Counted from the first letter of the stretch, positions 45,435 through 55,455 are shown. The stretch is 64,000 bases of DNA from Agromyces cavernae (GCF_021044935.1 NZ_JAJNMP010000003.1:310001-374000); one strand, 5' to 3'. Notes: a model not told the origin generated them from the letters alone. Numbers and translations are program-made.

Positions 45435-46679
45435 TCAGTTGCCGCCCGACCGGCGCTTGTTGTACACGTCGAACGCGACCGCGAGCAGCAGCACCAGGCC
45501 CTTCACGGCCTGCTGCCACTCGATGCCGATGCCCATGATCGACATGCCGTTGTTGAGCACGCCGATGATCAGGCCACCGATGATCGCGCCGCCAATCGTG
45601 CCGACGCCGCCCTGCACGGCAGCGCCGCCGATGAACGCCGCAGAGATCGCCTCGAGTTCGAAGCCGTCACCGGCCTTCGGCCCGGCGAGGTTCAGTCGCG
45701 CCGTGAAGATGAGGCCGGCGAGCGCGGCGAGCACGCCCATGTTGACGAACAGCCAGAAGTCGACCCGGCGGGTCTTGATGCCCGACAGTTCGGCCGCGTG
45801 GCGGTTTCCGCCGATGGCGTAGATGTGGCGGCCGAACACCGTGCGGTTCATGACGATGCCGTACACGAGTACGAGCACGGCGAGGATGATGAGCGTGATC
45901 GGGATGCCCTTGTACGACGCGAGCGAGTAGGCGAAGAAGCCGATCGCGACCGAGACGAGCACGAGCTTCGTGATGAACCACGCCATCGGCTCGACGTCTT
46001 GACCGTACTTCTGGCGGCCGCGGCGGGTGCGCACCTGCTGCACCACGAGCGCGAGGATCGCGAGCGCGCCGACTCCCAGTGTCAGCGGATCGATCTCGAA
46101 CTCGCCGAACACGTCCGTGAGGAATCCGTTTCCGAGGGCGCGGTACTCGGCGGGGAACGAGCCGATGTTCGCATTGCCGAGCACGACGAGTGCGAGGCCG
46201 CGGAAGATGAGCATGCCCGCAAGCGTCACGATGAACGCGGGAATCCCCACGTAGGCGATCCAGAAGCCCTGCCAGACGCCGACGAGGGCGCCGATCGCGA
46301 GCGACAGGATCACCGCGAGCCACCACGGCAAGCCCCATTGCACGGCGAAGACGCCAGAGCAGGCACCGACGAAGGCCGCGACCGATCCGACCGACAGGTC
46401 GATGTGGCCGGCGATGATCACCATCACCATGCCGATCGCGAGCACGAGGATGTACCCGTTCTGCACGACGAGGTTCGAGATGTTCTGCGGACGCAGCAGG
46501 ATGCCCTCGGTCAGGATCGCGAACAGCACGACGACCGCGATGAGCGCGATGAAGATGCCGTTCTTGCCGAGGTCGGCCAGGATGTGGCTCAGGCGGTCGG
46601 TGAGCTTGTTCTCGACGGGGTTGACATTGCCACCGCCGACGCGGGCTTCCTCGATGGTGGGGGGATTGGGGTTCGACAT
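45435..46679 (-). CDS. mmsB: Sugar ABC transporter permease (MmsB/GguB type)
   Basis: A 414-residue permease with about ten membrane segments. Signature blocks are MVMVIIAGHIDLSVGSVAAF, GIPAFIVTLAGMLIFRGLAL and VFGRHIYAIGGNRHAAELSG, typical of CUT2 monosaccharide transporters. With MmsA (ATPase) and ChvE (binding protein) it imports L-arabinose or related pentoses. 26 bp downstream of mmsA. Confidence 0.93.
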   Translation of the reverse strand: MSNPNPPTIEEARVGGGNVNPVENKLTDRLSHILADLGKNGIFIALIAVVVLFAILTEGILLRPQNISNLVVQNGYILVLAIGMVMVIIAGHIDLSVGSVAAFVGACSGVFAVQWGLPWWLAVILSLAIGALVGVWQGFWIAYVGIPAFIVTLAGMLIFRGLALVVLGNANIGSFPAEYRALGNGFLTDVFGEFEIDPLTLGVGALAILALVVQQVRTRRGRQKYGQDVEPMAWFITKLVLVSVAIGFFAYSLASYKGIPITLIILAVLVLVYGIVMNRTVFGRHIYAIGGNRHAAELSGIKTRRVDFWLFVNMGVLAALAGLIFTARLNLAGPKAGDGFELEAISAAFIGGAAVQGGVGTIGGAIIGGLIIGVLNNGMSIMGIGIEWQQAVKGLVLLLAVAFDVYNKRRSGGN

Positions 46680-46705
46680 GGGGTTCTCCTGGTGGTCCGC
46701 CGGGG

Positions 46706-48235
46706 TCAGCGGGGCTTTTCCATGGTCATGAGCTTGAGCATCGACTCGGGCGTCGCCTCGGCGACGGGGAGCTCGCCGGTGATACGGCCCTCGGAGAGCG
46801 CGTAGACGCGGTCCGAGATGCCGAGGAGCTCGGGGAGCTCAGACGAGATGACGATGATGCCCTTGCCCTGGGCTGCGAGCCGATTGATGATCGAGTAGAT
46901 CTCGTACTTCGCACCCACGTCGATGCCGCGGGTGGGCTCATCGAGGATGAGCACGTCTGGGTCGGAGTAGATCCACTTCGACAGGACGACCTTCTGCTGG
47001 TTGCCGCCCGAGAGCTTGCCGGTCTTCACGAGCACGTTCGGCGCCTTGATGTTCATCGAGGTGCGGTACTCGTTCGCGACCTTGTACTCCTCGTTGTCGT
47101 GCACGAGGCCGTACTTCTCGAGCTTCTTCAGCGATGCCATCGAGATGTTGCGCTTGATGTCCTCGATGAGGTTGAGGCCGTAGGTCTTGCGATCCTCGGT
47201 CGCGTAGGCGATGCCGTGCTCGATGGCCTCGGCGACCGTGCGCGTCCTGATCTCCTTGCCGCGCAGGAACACGCGGCCCGAGATCTTCGAACCGTACGAC
47301 TGGCCGAACAGGCTCATCGCGAACTCGGTGCGCCCCGCGCCCATGAGCCCCGCGATGCCGACGATCTCGCCGGCGCGCACGTTGAGGTTGACCTTGTCGA
47401 CGACCACGCGCGACGTGTCCTGCGGGTGATGCGCGGTCCAGTCCTCGACGCGCAGCAGCTCTTCGCCGATGTGGGGCGTGTGGTCGGGGTACCGGTGCTC
47501 GAGGTCGCGACCGACCATGTCCTTGATGATGCGGTCTTCAGTGACGTCGGTCTTCGCGATGGTCTCGATGGTCTTGCCGTCGCGGATGACGGTGACCGAG
47601 TCGGCGACCTTCTTGATCTCGTTCAGCTTGTGACTGATGATGATCGACGTGATGCCCTGGCCCTTGAGGTGCAGGATCAGGTTCAGCAGGTGATCGGAGT
47701 CCTCGTCATTGAGGGCTGCGGTCGGCTCGTCGAGGATGAGGAGCTTCACCTCTTTCGAGAGCGCCTTGGCGATCTCGACGAGCTGCTGCTTGCCGACCCC
47801 GATATCCATGATCTTCGTCGTGGGGTTCTCGCGCAGGCCGACGCGGGCGAGCAGCTTCGACGCCTCGAAGTTCGTCTTGTTCCAGTCGATGAGGCCGCCG
47901 CGCCCGCGAAGCTCGTTGTTGAGGAAGATGTTCTCGGCGATCGAGAGGTAGGGGCTGAGTGCCAGCTCCTGGTGGATGATGACGATGCCCTTGGCCTCAC
48001 TGTCGGTGAGGTCCTTGAACTCGACGGTCTCGTTCTCGAAGACGATGTCGCCGTTGTACGTGCCGTGCGGGTAGACGCCCGAGAGCACCTTCATGAGGGT
48101 CGACTTGCCGGCGCCGTTCTCGCCGCAGATCGCGTGCACCTCGCCGCGCGCGACCGAGAGGTTGACGTTCGCGAGGGCCTTCACGCCCGGGAACGTCTTC
48201 GTGATGCCGCGCATCTCGAGAATGTCAGTGGTCAT
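46706..48235 (-). CDS. mmsA: Sugar ABC transporter ATP-binding protein (MmsA/GguA type)
   Basis: A 509-residue fused double nucleotide-binding protein of the CUT2 family. First half: Walker [13 protein letters not shown], signature-like [17 protein letters not shown], Walker [14 protein letters not shown]. Second half: degenerate Walker A region [12 protein letters not shown], signature [16 protein letters not shown], Walker [14 protein letters not shown]. It powers pentose import with MmsB and ChvE. A strong hairpin separates it from chvE upstream. Confidence 0.95.
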   Translation of the reverse strand: MTTDILEMRGITKTFPGVKALANVNLSVARGEVHAICGENGAGKSTLMKVLSGVYPHGTYNGDIVFENETVEFKDLTDSEAKGIVIIHQELALSPYLSIAENIFLNNELRGRGGLIDWNKTNFEASKLLARVGLRENPTTKIMDIGVGKQQLVEIAKALSKEVKLLILDEPTAALNDEDSDHLLNLILHLKGQGITSIIISHKLNEIKKVADSVTVIRDGKTIETIAKTDVTEDRIIKDMVGRDLEHRYPDHTPHIGEELLRVEDWTAHHPQDTSRVVVDKVNLNVRAGEIVGIAGLMGAGRTEFAMSLFGQSYGSKISGRVFLRGKEIRTRTVAEAIEHGIAYATEDRKTYGLNLIEDIKRNISMASLKKLEKYGLVHDNEEYKVANEYRTSMNIKAPNVLVKTGKLSGGNQQKVVLSKWIYSDPDVLILDEPTRGIDVGAKYEIYSIINRLAAQGKGIIVISSELPELLGISDRVYALSEGRITGELPVAEATPESMLKLMTMEKPR

Positions 48236-48265
48236 CGTTGCTCCTGCTTCACTGCCGGGTGATGA

Positions 48266-48306
48266 ACCTGTCGGTGGGGGCTACCGTAGTACCCCCACCG
48301 ACAGGT
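48266..48306. other. Intercistronic hairpin between chvE and mmsA
   Basis: A perfect 15-bp stem (48266-48280 with 48292-48306) and 11-nt loop in the 85-bp gap. Such hairpins usually act as partial terminators or 3' stabilisers so the binding protein is made in excess over the membrane components. Confidence 0.75.
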
Positions 48307-48320
48307 CGCGATGCACGGCT

Positions 48321-49442
48321 TCAGCCGTTGATTTCCTCTTCGGTCCAGTAGCCGCTGTCGACGAGGACCTCGGTGATGTTGTCCTTGACGACGATCTGCG
48401 ACTCGAGCAGGTACGACGGCACGGTGATCACGCCGTTGTCGTAGTCCTTCGTGTTGTTGACCTCGGGCTCCTCGCCGTTCAGGATCGCCGCCGCCATGTC
48501 GACCGCGACGGCCGCGAGCTCACGCGTGTCCTTGAAGATGGTGGCGAACTGCTCGCCCGAGTTGATCGCCTTGACCGAGTCGAGCTCGGCGTCCTGGCCC
48601 GAGATGATCGGCCAGCCCTCGCCGACCGAGTAGCCCGCGTCGGTGAGCGCCGAGATGATGCCGCGCGACAGGCCGTCGTAGGGCGAGAGCACCGCGTTGA
48701 CCGTCGAGCCGTCGGAGTACGTCGAGGTGAGGATGTTCTCCATGCGCTCCTGCGCGACCTCGCCGTCCCAGCGGAGGATGGCGGCCTGCTCGAAGTCGGT
48801 CTGGCCCGACTTCACGACGAGGGTGCCCGCGTCGATGTACGGCTGCAGCGTGTCGATCGCGCCGTTCCAGAAGAACGTGGCGTTGTTGTCATCCGGCGAA
48901 CCGGCGAACAGCTCGATGTTGAACGGCCCGGCGGGGGCGTCGGCCGCCTCTGCGCCCTCGAGGTCGGTCAGGCCGAGGCCGTTGAGCAGCGACGTCGCCT
49001 GCTGCACGCCGACGATGTAGTTGTCGAACGACGCGTAGTAGTCGACGTTCTCGGAGTCGCGGATGAGGCGGTCGTACGCGATCACGGGGATCTCGGCGTC
49101 GGCCGCGTCCTGCAGCACCTGGGTGAGGGTGGTGCCGTCGATCGACGCGATGATGAGCGCCTCGGCGCCCTTCGTGATCATGTTCTCGATCTGCGAGACC
49201 TGGGTGGGGATGTCGTCTTCCGCGTACTGCAGGTCGACCTCGAAGCCCTGCTCCTCGAGCTGCGCCTTGACGGCGTCGCCGTCCTGGATCCAGCGCTCCG
49301 AGCTCTTGGTGGGCATCGCGACGCCGATGAGGCCGCCGTCGCCGCCGCCCTCGCCGCCGGCGGCGTTGCCCGAGCACGCGGCGAGCGCGAGCATCGAGCC
49401 GGCCGCGAGCGTCGCGAGAAGCACCTTCTTCGTGTTCTTCAC
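48321..49442 (-). CDS. chvE: Sugar-binding lipoprotein ChvE-type
   Basis: A 373-residue substrate-binding lipoprotein. The GTG start 49442 follows AAGGAAA. Signal peptide [21 protein letters not shown] contains the lipobox LAAC. The mature part is a type I periplasmic-binding fold ([53 protein letters not shown]), matching ChvE-like multiple-monosaccharide binders. It captures arabinose at the cell surface for MmsAB. 115 bp after araD. Confidence 0.93.
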   Translation of the reverse strand: MKNTKKVLLATLAAGSMLALAACSGNAAGGEGGGDGGLIGVAMPTKSSERWIQDGDAVKAQLEEQGFEVDLQYAEDDIPTQVSQIENMITKGAEALIIASIDGTTLTQVLQDAADAEIPVIAYDRLIRDSENVDYYASFDNYIVGVQQATSLLNGLGLTDLEGAEAADAPAGPFNIELFAGSPDDNNATFFWNGAIDTLQPYIDAGTLVVKSGQTDFEQAAILRWDGEVAQERMENILTSTYSDGSTVNAVLSPYDGLSRGIISALTDAGYSVGEGWPIISGQDAELDSVKAINSGEQFATIFKDTRELAAVAVDMAAAILNGEEPEVNNTKDYDNGVITVPSYLLESQIVVKDNITEVLVDSGYWTEEEING

Positions 49443-49557
49443 GGTGTTTCCTTTCACTGTGTCAATCAATTGGACGTCGTTGTCTTGGTGACTGCCGGAG
49501 TCGGCTGCGTCCATGCCAACCGCCTCCCCTCGCCGACCGCCGAGGCGGTCGCAAGTC

Positions 49558-50283
49558 TCATGTGGAACTCTTCGCCGTTCGACGTGGGTCGGCGGCCTGC
49601 CCGTAGACGTTCTGGTATCGCTCGTGGAGGGAGTCGATCGCCTCCTGCGGGATCGGCACCAGCGGGCCGGCCTCGCGGGCCAGGTGCACGGTGCGGGCGA
49701 CGTCTTCGACCATGACCGCCGTCTTCACGGCGTCCTTCGGGGTCGCGCCGATCGTGAACGGCCCGTGGTTCTGCATCAGCACGGCTCGGCTGCGATGCCC
49801 CGAGAGGGTCTGGACGATGCCGCGCCCGATCGAGTCGTCGCCGATGATCGCGAACGGGCCCACGGGAATCGACCCGCCGAACTCGTCGGCCATCGCCGTG
49901 ATCACGCACGGGATCTCTTCGCCGCGCGCTGCCCAGGCGGTCGCGTAGGTCGAGTGGGTGTGCACCACGCCACCGACCTCGGGCATGTTGCGGTACACGT
50001 AGGCGTGCGTCGAGGTGTCGGACGACGGGCTGAGGGCGGCACCCGGGGTGCCCTCGATGACGTTGCCGTCGAGGTCGCACAGGATCATGTTCTCGGGCGC
50101 CAGCTCGTCGTACGAGACGCCTGAGGGCTTGATCACGAACAGGTCGGCGCCGGGAACGCGACCCGAGATGTTGCCGCCCGTCCAGACGACGAGCCCGTAG
50201 CGGGTCAGCTCGGCGTGCAGCCGCGCCACCTCGGCGCGGACTCGCGCCACGGCCACCTCGACCTGCGGTCCGAACGTGCTCAT
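49558..50283 (-). CDS. araD: L-ribulose-5-phosphate 4-epimerase
   Basis: A 241-residue class II aldolase-fold enzyme. Motifs: [12 protein letters not shown] (phosphate loop), [12 protein letters not shown], zinc ligands [14 protein letters not shown] (the two His of HTHS) and [11 protein letters not shown] (third His). It converts L-ribulose 5-phosphate to D-xylulose 5-phosphate. First gene of the operon araD-chvE-mmsA-mmsB-araB-araA. Confidence 0.95.
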   Translation of the reverse strand: MSTFGPQVEVAVARVRAEVARLHAELTRYGLVVWTGGNISGRVPGADLFVIKPSGVSYDELAPENMILCDLDGNVIEGTPGAALSPSSDTSTHAYVYRNMPEVGGVVHTHSTYATAWAARGEEIPCVITAMADEFGGSIPVGPFAIIGDDSIGRGIVQTLSGHRSRAVLMQNHGPFTIGATPKDAVKTAVMVEDVARTVHLAREAGPLVPIPQEAIDSLHERYQNVYGQAADPRRTAKSST

Positions 50284-50415
50284 GCGACTGCCGCCGCCGC
50301 GGTGGCGCCCGCTTCTCGACCGGCGCACGGGTGATCGTGCAGCAACGGTGCAACGGTGGTCGGCACGGTCGGGACTCCTTCGTCGAGGGGATGTCGCGTC
50401 ATGATCCGGTCTCGA

Positions 50416-50472
50416 ATGTGACCGTTCACATGGCGACACTCATGTTAGCCACATGCCCGAACCCGCTGTCAA
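50416..50472 (-). promoter_or_regulatory. Arabinose operon promoter with LacI-type operator
   Basis: Minus-strand TTGACA (50472-50467) and TAACAT (50447-50442), spacer 19 bp, start near 50435. The operator ATGTGACCGTTCACAT (50416-50431, 6-bp arms ATGTGA/TCACAT) lies just after the start site, ideal for repression. The 50284-50585 gap otherwise holds only the araD leader. Confidence 0.8.
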
Positions 50473-50585
50473 CTCGCAAAAGTAACGGAACGGTAACGTC
50501 ACGGTGGACGGCCGACGGCCGGCCACCCGAGCGGCCGGCAGTCGTCTGCACCCTGCCGCGGGGGCGGCGGGCAGGCACCGGCCGG

Positions 50586-51605
50586 TCAGAACGAGGGCCG
50601 GCTGGTCGATCCGCGCACGATGAGCTCGGGCACGATCGTGCTGTGATGTTCGACCGCAGTCGGGTCGATATCGCCCAGCAACAGGGCGACGCATCGCCGG
50701 CCGAGCTCCGCGAAGTCCTGGCGCACCGTCGTGAGCGGCGGCCAGAAGTGCGCCGCCTCGGGGATGTCGTCGAAGCCGATGATCGACACGTCGCCGGGCA
50801 CATCGAGCCCCGCATCGCGCACGGCGTGCATGAGCCCGAGCGCCATCTGGTCGTTCGAGGAGAAGATCGCCGTGAAGTCGCGAACGGTGAGCAGCTCCCG
50901 CCCAACGTAGTACCCGAAGTCCGCGGTCCAGTCACCGAGGATCGGTGCGGTCGTGGGCACGTCCTGCGCGCTCATCTCGTCGAGGAACCCGCGCATCCGC
51001 GCCTCGGCCTCGATCCAGTCCTGCGGGCCGGCCAAGTGGTAGATGTTCCGATGCCCCAATTCGATCAGGTGCCGGGTGGCCAGGCGTGCACCCGCGATCT
51101 GGTCGACCGACAGTGTGCGAATGGGCTCGTCGCCGGTGGACTGCAGGGTCACGAACGGCACGTCGATCGACATCTCGGCGAGCGTCTCGAGCACCCGCAC
51201 CTGCGGGGCGATCACGACGAGACCCTCGATGCTCTGCGCCGCGAGATGGGCGAGCGCGTCGGCGATCGATGCGGCGTCGGTCGACTCGAGGTTCGCCGTG
51301 CTGACCCAGTACCCCGACGCGCGTGCCGCCGCCTCGATCGCGGCGATGCTCGACGCGGGACCGTACTGGGTGCTCGACGCCGAAAGGATCCCGATGATGC
51401 GCGAACGGCTCGTGACGAGCGCGCGCGCCGCCCGGTTGGGCTTGTACTGCAGCTCGGCCATCACGTCGAGCACGCGCTGTTTCGTCTCGGGCCGAATGCT
51501 CGGATGATGGTTCAGCACACGCGACACAGTCTGGTGCGAGACCCCGGCGAGGCGCGCCACATCGCGAATGCTCGGCGCGCGACTGCGCTGTGTTTCCCCC
51601 GACAC
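50586..51605 (-). CDS. LacI-family repressor of the arabinose operon
   Basis: A 339-residue LacI/GalR protein: HTH SIRDVARLAGVSHQTVSRVL plus hinge helix NRAARALVTSR, then a periplasmic-binding-like effector core (IIGILSASSTQYGP, IFSSNDQMALGLMHAV, SIIGFDDIPEA). It starts at GTG 51605. Operators of the same type occur upstream of araD (50416-50431) and of this gene (51629-51710), so it likely controls both; the inducer is presumably L-arabinose or a derivative. Confidence 0.92.
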   Translation of the reverse strand: MSGETQRSRAPSIRDVARLAGVSHQTVSRVLNHHPSIRPETKQRVLDVMAELQYKPNRAARALVTSRSRIIGILSASSTQYGPASSIAAIEAAARASGYWVSTANLESTDAASIADALAHLAAQSIEGLVVIAPQVRVLETLAEMSIDVPFVTLQSTGDEPIRTLSVDQIAGARLATRHLIELGHRNIYHLAGPQDWIEAEARMRGFLDEMSAQDVPTTAPILGDWTADFGYYVGRELLTVRDFTAIFSSNDQMALGLMHAVRDAGLDVPGDVSIIGFDDIPEAAHFWPPLTTVRQDFAELGRRCVALLLGDIDPTAVEHHSTIVPELIVRGSTSRPSF

Positions 51606-51628
51606 TGGACCTCGATCACGATTTCGGC

Positions 51629-51710
51629 ATGTTCACGGTCACACACGCCGGCGAGTCCATTATGCACAGCACGCGAGGGAATGTGACAGTCACACATGTG
51701 ACGGTCACAT
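51629..51710. promoter_or_regulatory. Cluster of LacI-type operators upstream of the repressor gene
   Basis: ATGTTCACGGTCACAC (51629-51644), ATGTGACAGTCACAC (51681-51695) and the perfect 15-bp palindrome ATGTGACGGTCACAT (51696-51710). All match the site upstream of araD. Three sites suggest looping or tight autoregulation. Confidence 0.75.
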
Positions 51711-51819
51711 GACGCTCGAATGGCCTGAACGGCGGCGGATGCCCCGGCGTCCGACCCGTCGCGGTATCGTGCTGCCATCGCACCACCCGGTGCCACCGCG
51801 GCGACCTCGAAAGGCCCCG

Positions 51820-52527
51820 ATGGCCGACTTCATGCACGACCTGCCCCTCAGCTGGCGCCCCCGGCGCGACGAGTCCGACGTCACGGGCGACTGGCGCGAC
51901 GCCGTCGCCGAGATCCTCGACGTCGCGGCGACCCAGCTCGACGCCGCAGAGGTCGGCGACGCCACCCGCGAGTGGCTCGCGACCGACTTCCTGCGCGCGG
52001 CGAGCTCGCGGCGACTGAAGTTCGCCGAAGCCGAACCAGAATCAGAAACCGAGCCCGAGCCCGAGCCCTCCCCGGAGCCCGCCGCGGCGCACGACGCCGA
52101 CGCAGGTCGGCCCGCACAGGGCCCGACCGCACAGGGCCCGACCGCACAGGGCCCGGTCGCCGCGCCCCCGGCCGATCGACTCCGCGCCGCCGCGGTCATG
52201 TCCCGCAACGCTCGAGCCGTGCCGGTGCGTGTCCTCGCGCGCGTGGTCGCCGCATACCTAGTTCTCGCACGCGAGATCGATGCCGCGCCGACCATCGCGT
52301 CGCGCACGAGCGGCGCCGTCGCCCTCTACCTGGCGGCGAAGGCACCGACGCCCATTCGCGCGGTCATCAACGGGCACACCCTGCGCGCCCGAGACGCCGA
52401 CTGGGACTTCGGGCGCGGCCCGGTGCTCGAGGCCGATGCCGTGCCGATGCTCGAGTTCCTGCTCGGGCGCAGCGACTCGGCGCCGCGTCCCGCTCCGCGC
52501 TCGGCTCCGGGGACATCCGGATACTAG
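51820..52527 (+). CDS. Hypothetical protein with acidic Pro/Glu linker
   Basis: I do not recognise this 235-residue soluble protein. An N-terminal helical block (MADFMHDLPLSWRPRRDESD...) and a C-terminal block (MSRNARAVPVRVLARVVAAY, INGHTLRARDADWDFGRGPV) are joined by a Glu/Pro linker and AQGPT repeats. The linker contains three copies of a 15-bp repeat (52113-52157). The ending AVPMLEFLLGRSD resembles the closing segment of DNA- or ligand-binding helical domains, but no motif is decisive. Confidence 0.65.
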   Translation: MADFMHDLPLSWRPRRDESDVTGDWRDAVAEILDVAATQLDAAEVGDATREWLATDFLRAASSRRLKFAEAEPESETEPEPEPSPEPAAAHDADAGRPAQGPTAQGPTAQGPVAAPPADRLRAAAVMSRNARAVPVRVLARVVAAYLVLAREIDAAPTIASRTSGAVALYLAAKAPTPIRAVINGHTLRARDADWDFGRGPVLEADAVPMLEFLLGRSDSAPRPAPRSAPGTSGY

Positions 52528-52557
52528 TTGACAATGCACCTAGGTGCGTTGTCTACT
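52528..52557 (+). promoter_or_regulatory. PadR promoter with a 22-bp palindromic operator
   Basis: TTGACA (52528-52533), 18 bp, TCTACT (52552-52557), then 6 nt to the ATG 52564 (leaderless). The palindrome at 52531-52552 (ACAATGCACC-TAGGTGCGTTGT, one mismatch) fills the spacer, so PadR should repress itself and the hydrolase gene. Confidence 0.8.
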
Positions 52558-52563
52558 AGGGAC

Positions 52564-53133
52564 ATGATCCTCGCACGCATCATCCTCGGGCTGCTCGACA
52601 TCGCGCCCATGAGCGGATACGACGTGAAGCGCTATGTCGACACGGTGGTGACCCACTTCTGGACCGCCGACAAGTCGCAGGTCTACCGCACGCTCGCCGG
52701 GCTCGTCGCCGACGGGCTCGCGCGCACCGAGACCGTGCCCGGAACGACGGCCCCCGACCGGCTCGTGCATCACCTCACCGACGCCGGCCGCACCGCGCTG
52801 CACGAGTGGCTCGTCTCCGCGCTCGACCGGCAACCCGAGCGCGACGCGTTCCTCGCACGGGCGTTCTTCGCCGGCGGCCTCGACGACGACGAGCTGGGCG
52901 AGCTGCTCGCGCGCCGCCGCGCCGCCGGCGAGCAACTGCTCGCCACCCTCGCCGCGATGCGCGAGAGCACGCCCGCACCTCGGGATCGCGCCGGGCGCCT
53001 GCGCCTCGCGACGCTCGAGAACGGCATGCGTCACGCCCGCACCGAGCTCGAGTGGCTCGACGACGTCGCCCGAGAACTCGAACTCGGCCACGACCGCGAC
53101 CGCGACCACGACCTCGAAACGGCACGCTCATGA
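52564..53133 (+). CDS. PadR-family transcriptional regulator
   Basis: A 189-residue PadR: winged HTH IILGLLDIAPMSGYDVKRYV, then DKSQVYRTLAGLVADGLART and the wing; C-terminal helices (LLARRRAAGEQLLATLAAMR) form the dimer interface. It starts at ATG 52564, 6 nt after the -10 box, with a palindrome over its promoter. The stop overlaps the next gene (ATGA). PadR proteins sense phenolics or drugs; target here is probably the adjacent operon. Confidence 0.9.
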   Translation: MILARIILGLLDIAPMSGYDVKRYVDTVVTHFWTADKSQVYRTLAGLVADGLARTETVPGTTAPDRLVHHLTDAGRTALHEWLVSALDRQPERDAFLARAFFAGGLDDDELGELLARRRAAGEQLLATLAAMRESTPAPRDRAGRLRLATLENGMRHARTELEWLDDVARELELGHDRDRDHDLETARS

Positions 53134-53921
53134 CCGGCACCGACGCCCGACCCGTGTTCCCCGAGTTGCACCCGGCTTCGGCAACCTCGCGCGGCACGGT
53201 CGTGCTGCTGCACGGCGGCAACGTCGCGAACTGGATGTGGGCGCCGCAGCTGCCCGCCCTCACCGACTTCGACGTGCTCGCGCTCGACCTGCCGGCCTTC
53301 GGCGCCCGGGTCGGCGAGCCCTGGCCGGGCCTTCCCGGCGCCGCCGACGATGTCGTCGCGCGCATCCGGTCGTACGGCATCGACCGACCGGTGCACCTCG
53401 TGGGCCTGTCGCTCGGCGGCATCGTCGCGCTCCGGGCGCTGGAGCGGCATCCCGATGCGTTCACGTCGGGTCTCGCCTCGGGGGCTGCCGTGCTGCGCGT
53501 GGGCGGCACGGCCCGTTCGACCGCCTGGCTGCAGGACCGGTTCTGGGACTCCCCCGCGTTCTGGCGCGCGCAGGCTCGCGCGTTCCGGCTGCCGCGCGAC
53601 TCGCGCGAGCTCTACGTCGAGCACGGCCTCTCGATCGATCGCGAGAGCGCCCGCCGCATGCTGGGCGAGGTCTACGCCGGCGGGGTCCCCGACCTGTCGG
53701 GATTCCCCGGCGATCTGCTCGCGGTCGCCGGATCGAGGGAACCCGCGGTCATCCGCCGCTCACTCGGCGCGATCGCCGGTGCCGGCCCTCACGTCACCAC
53801 GCGCCTCGCACCCGGAATGCACCACGTCTGGAACATCGAAGACGTCGACCTCTTCAACGACATGCTGCGCATCTGGGTGCTCGAGCGCCGAGTCACGGCA
53901 CGCCTGGTCGAGCCCCGCTGA
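53130..53921 (+). CDS. Alpha/beta-fold hydrolase co-transcribed with PadR
   Basis: A 263-residue hydrolase: GTVVLLHGGNVANWMWAPQ (oxyanion hole), HLVGLSLGGIVALRAL (nucleophile Ser in GLSLG), and late His in APGMHHVWNIE. ATGA overlap with PadR indicates co-translation. A short hairpin (53935-53952) follows. Could detoxify the ligand sensed by PadR; substrate unknown. Confidence 0.87.
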   Translation: MTGTDARPVFPELHPASATSRGTVVLLHGGNVANWMWAPQLPALTDFDVLALDLPAFGARVGEPWPGLPGAADDVVARIRSYGIDRPVHLVGLSLGGIVALRALERHPDAFTSGLASGAAVLRVGGTARSTAWLQDRFWDSPAFWRAQARAFRLPRDSRELYVEHGLSIDRESARRMLGEVYAGGVPDLSGFPGDLLAVAGSREPAVIRRSLGAIAGAGPHVTTRLAPGMHHVWNIEDVDLFNDMLRIWVLERRVTARLVEPR

Positions 53922-53934
53922 CGGCCGGCCGATC

Positions 53935-53952
53935 GCGTGCGGCCGCGCACGC
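53935..53952. terminator. Short hairpin between convergent hydrolase and MFS genes
   Basis: GCGTGCG (53935-53941) pairs with CGCACGC (53946-53952) around a 4-nt loop GCCG. Placement between convergent stops supports termination. Confidence 0.5.
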
Positions 53953-53964
53953 GGCATCCGGGAT

Positions 53965-55455
53965 TCAGACGTCGACGGATGCCCCGGAGCGAGGCCGCAC
54001 GCGCGGCGCGAGCACCACCGCAACCACCGCGATCACGAGGGTCACGGCGAAGTCCGCGGCGAAGGCCCCGCCCGCGATCGCGCTCGACACGAGCGCCGTC
54101 GCCGCGAGCGCGACCGCCGCGCCGAGCGATTCGCCGATCGACAGCGCCGCGCTGTTGAACCCCTGTGCCGACACGGGCGAGAGGCTCAGCACCGCGACGG
54201 AGTGCCTCGGGTACATGAATCCCATCGCGGCGCCCGCGAGCGTCCAGGCGATGAACGCGATGACGGGGCTGAGCGTGAAGGCCGCGACCGCGAGCACGAT
54301 CGCGAGCGCCACGGCGAGCAGCCCGGCACCGATCTGCACGGCCTGCGCGTTCGACACGCGGTCGCCGAGCCGGCCCTGCAGCCACGACGCGACCGCCCAC
54401 GACACACCCGCGCCCGTGAGCACCGCGCCCGCGAGGCTCGGCGAGAACTCGTAGCGCTCGATGAACAGGTACGGCAGGTAGATCTCGCTGCCGAAGAACG
54501 CGCCCGCGACGATGAGCCGCAGGAGCACGGTCGCCGGAAGGCCGCGTGCAGCGCGGAGCGTGCCGACCGGCATGAGCGGGCGCACCGCCACGACGACGAG
54601 CACGATCGACACGACGGCGATGATCCAGCGCCAGGGCTCGGCGAGCTCTTTCGAGAGCGACAGCGCGAGCGCCGCCGCCGCCGTGAGCAGCGCCCAGCCG
54701 ACCCGGCCGAGGCTCCACTGCACCGACCCGTCGCCCTGCACCTGGTCGCGCACCCGCAGGATGGGCGGCAGCATCATGCCGGCCGCGGGCAGGAGCAGCC
54801 CGATGACGCCGAGGAACACCCAGTGCCAGCTGAACGCCTCTGCGACGACGCCGGCGAGCGCGGGCCCGATGATCGACGGGATGACCCATGCCGCGGCGAA
54901 CCCCGCGAAGACGCGGGCGCGCAACTGCTCGGGGTAGACCCGCGCGACGATGACGTAGAGCGGCACGATGACCGCCGCGCCCGAGAGTCCGTGCACGAAT
55001 CGACCGACGATGAAGACGACCATGTCGGTGGCGGTTCCCGCGATGACGAGCCCCACGACGAACAGCACCGCCGAGGTGAGGAGCGACGGCAGGGGGCCGG
55101 CCCGGTCGGTCCAGTTGCCCGCGATGACCATGCCGATGATGCCCGCCGCGAGCGGAACCGCGAACGCGAGCGCGAACAGCGCCTCGCCGTCGAGGTCGTC
55201 GGCGACGAGCGGCATGATCGTGGTCACCGCCATCGCCTCGAATGCAGCGAGGAAGATGAGCGAGAACATCCCGATCGAGAGCCACCGGTAGGGCAGCGAG
55301 AGCACGCCCTTCGCGTGCGGCGGTGCGGCCGGCGCCGGCGCGCCCGACGCCCGCTCGGCCGAAGGCAGTGCCGCGGGCGACGACTCAGCCGCCGGCGCGC
55401 CCGATTCGTCGGTCGTGGTCGGGTTCGTCGGCGTCTCGGCGGTGGGTTCGGTCAC
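53965..55455 (-). CDS. MFS efflux transporter (DHA2-like)
   Basis: A 496-residue MFS protein with 14 hydrophobic segments after a 45-residue Pro/Ala-rich cytoplasmic tail. Motifs: ALFALAFAVPLAAGIIGMVI, GNWTDRAGPLPSLL (loop 2-3) and RVYPEQLRARVFAGFAAAW. Relatives export drugs or metabolites. The GTG start 55455 lies 7 nt after TAGGGT (55468-55463) and has no Shine-Dalgarno, i.e. leaderless. Substrate unknown. Confidence 0.88.
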   Translation of the reverse strand: MTEPTAETPTNPTTTDESGAPAAESSPAALPSAERASGAPAPAAPPHAKGVLSLPYRWLSIGMFSLIFLAAFEAMAVTTIMPLVADDLDGEALFALAFAVPLAAGIIGMVIAGNWTDRAGPLPSLLTSAVLFVVGLVIAGTATDMVVFIVGRFVHGLSGAAVIVPLYVIVARVYPEQLRARVFAGFAAAWVIPSIIGPALAGVVAEAFSWHWVFLGVIGLLLPAAGMMLPPILRVRDQVQGDGSVQWSLGRVGWALLTAAAALALSLSKELAEPWRWIIAVVSIVLVVVAVRPLMPVGTLRAARGLPATVLLRLIVAGAFFGSEIYLPYLFIERYEFSPSLAGAVLTGAGVSWAVASWLQGRLGDRVSNAQAVQIGAGLLAVALAIVLAVAAFTLSPVIAFIAWTLAGAAMGFMYPRHSVAVLSLSPVSAQGFNSAALSIGESLGAAVALAATALVSSAIAGGAFAADFAVTLVIAVVAVVLAPRVRPRSGASVDV

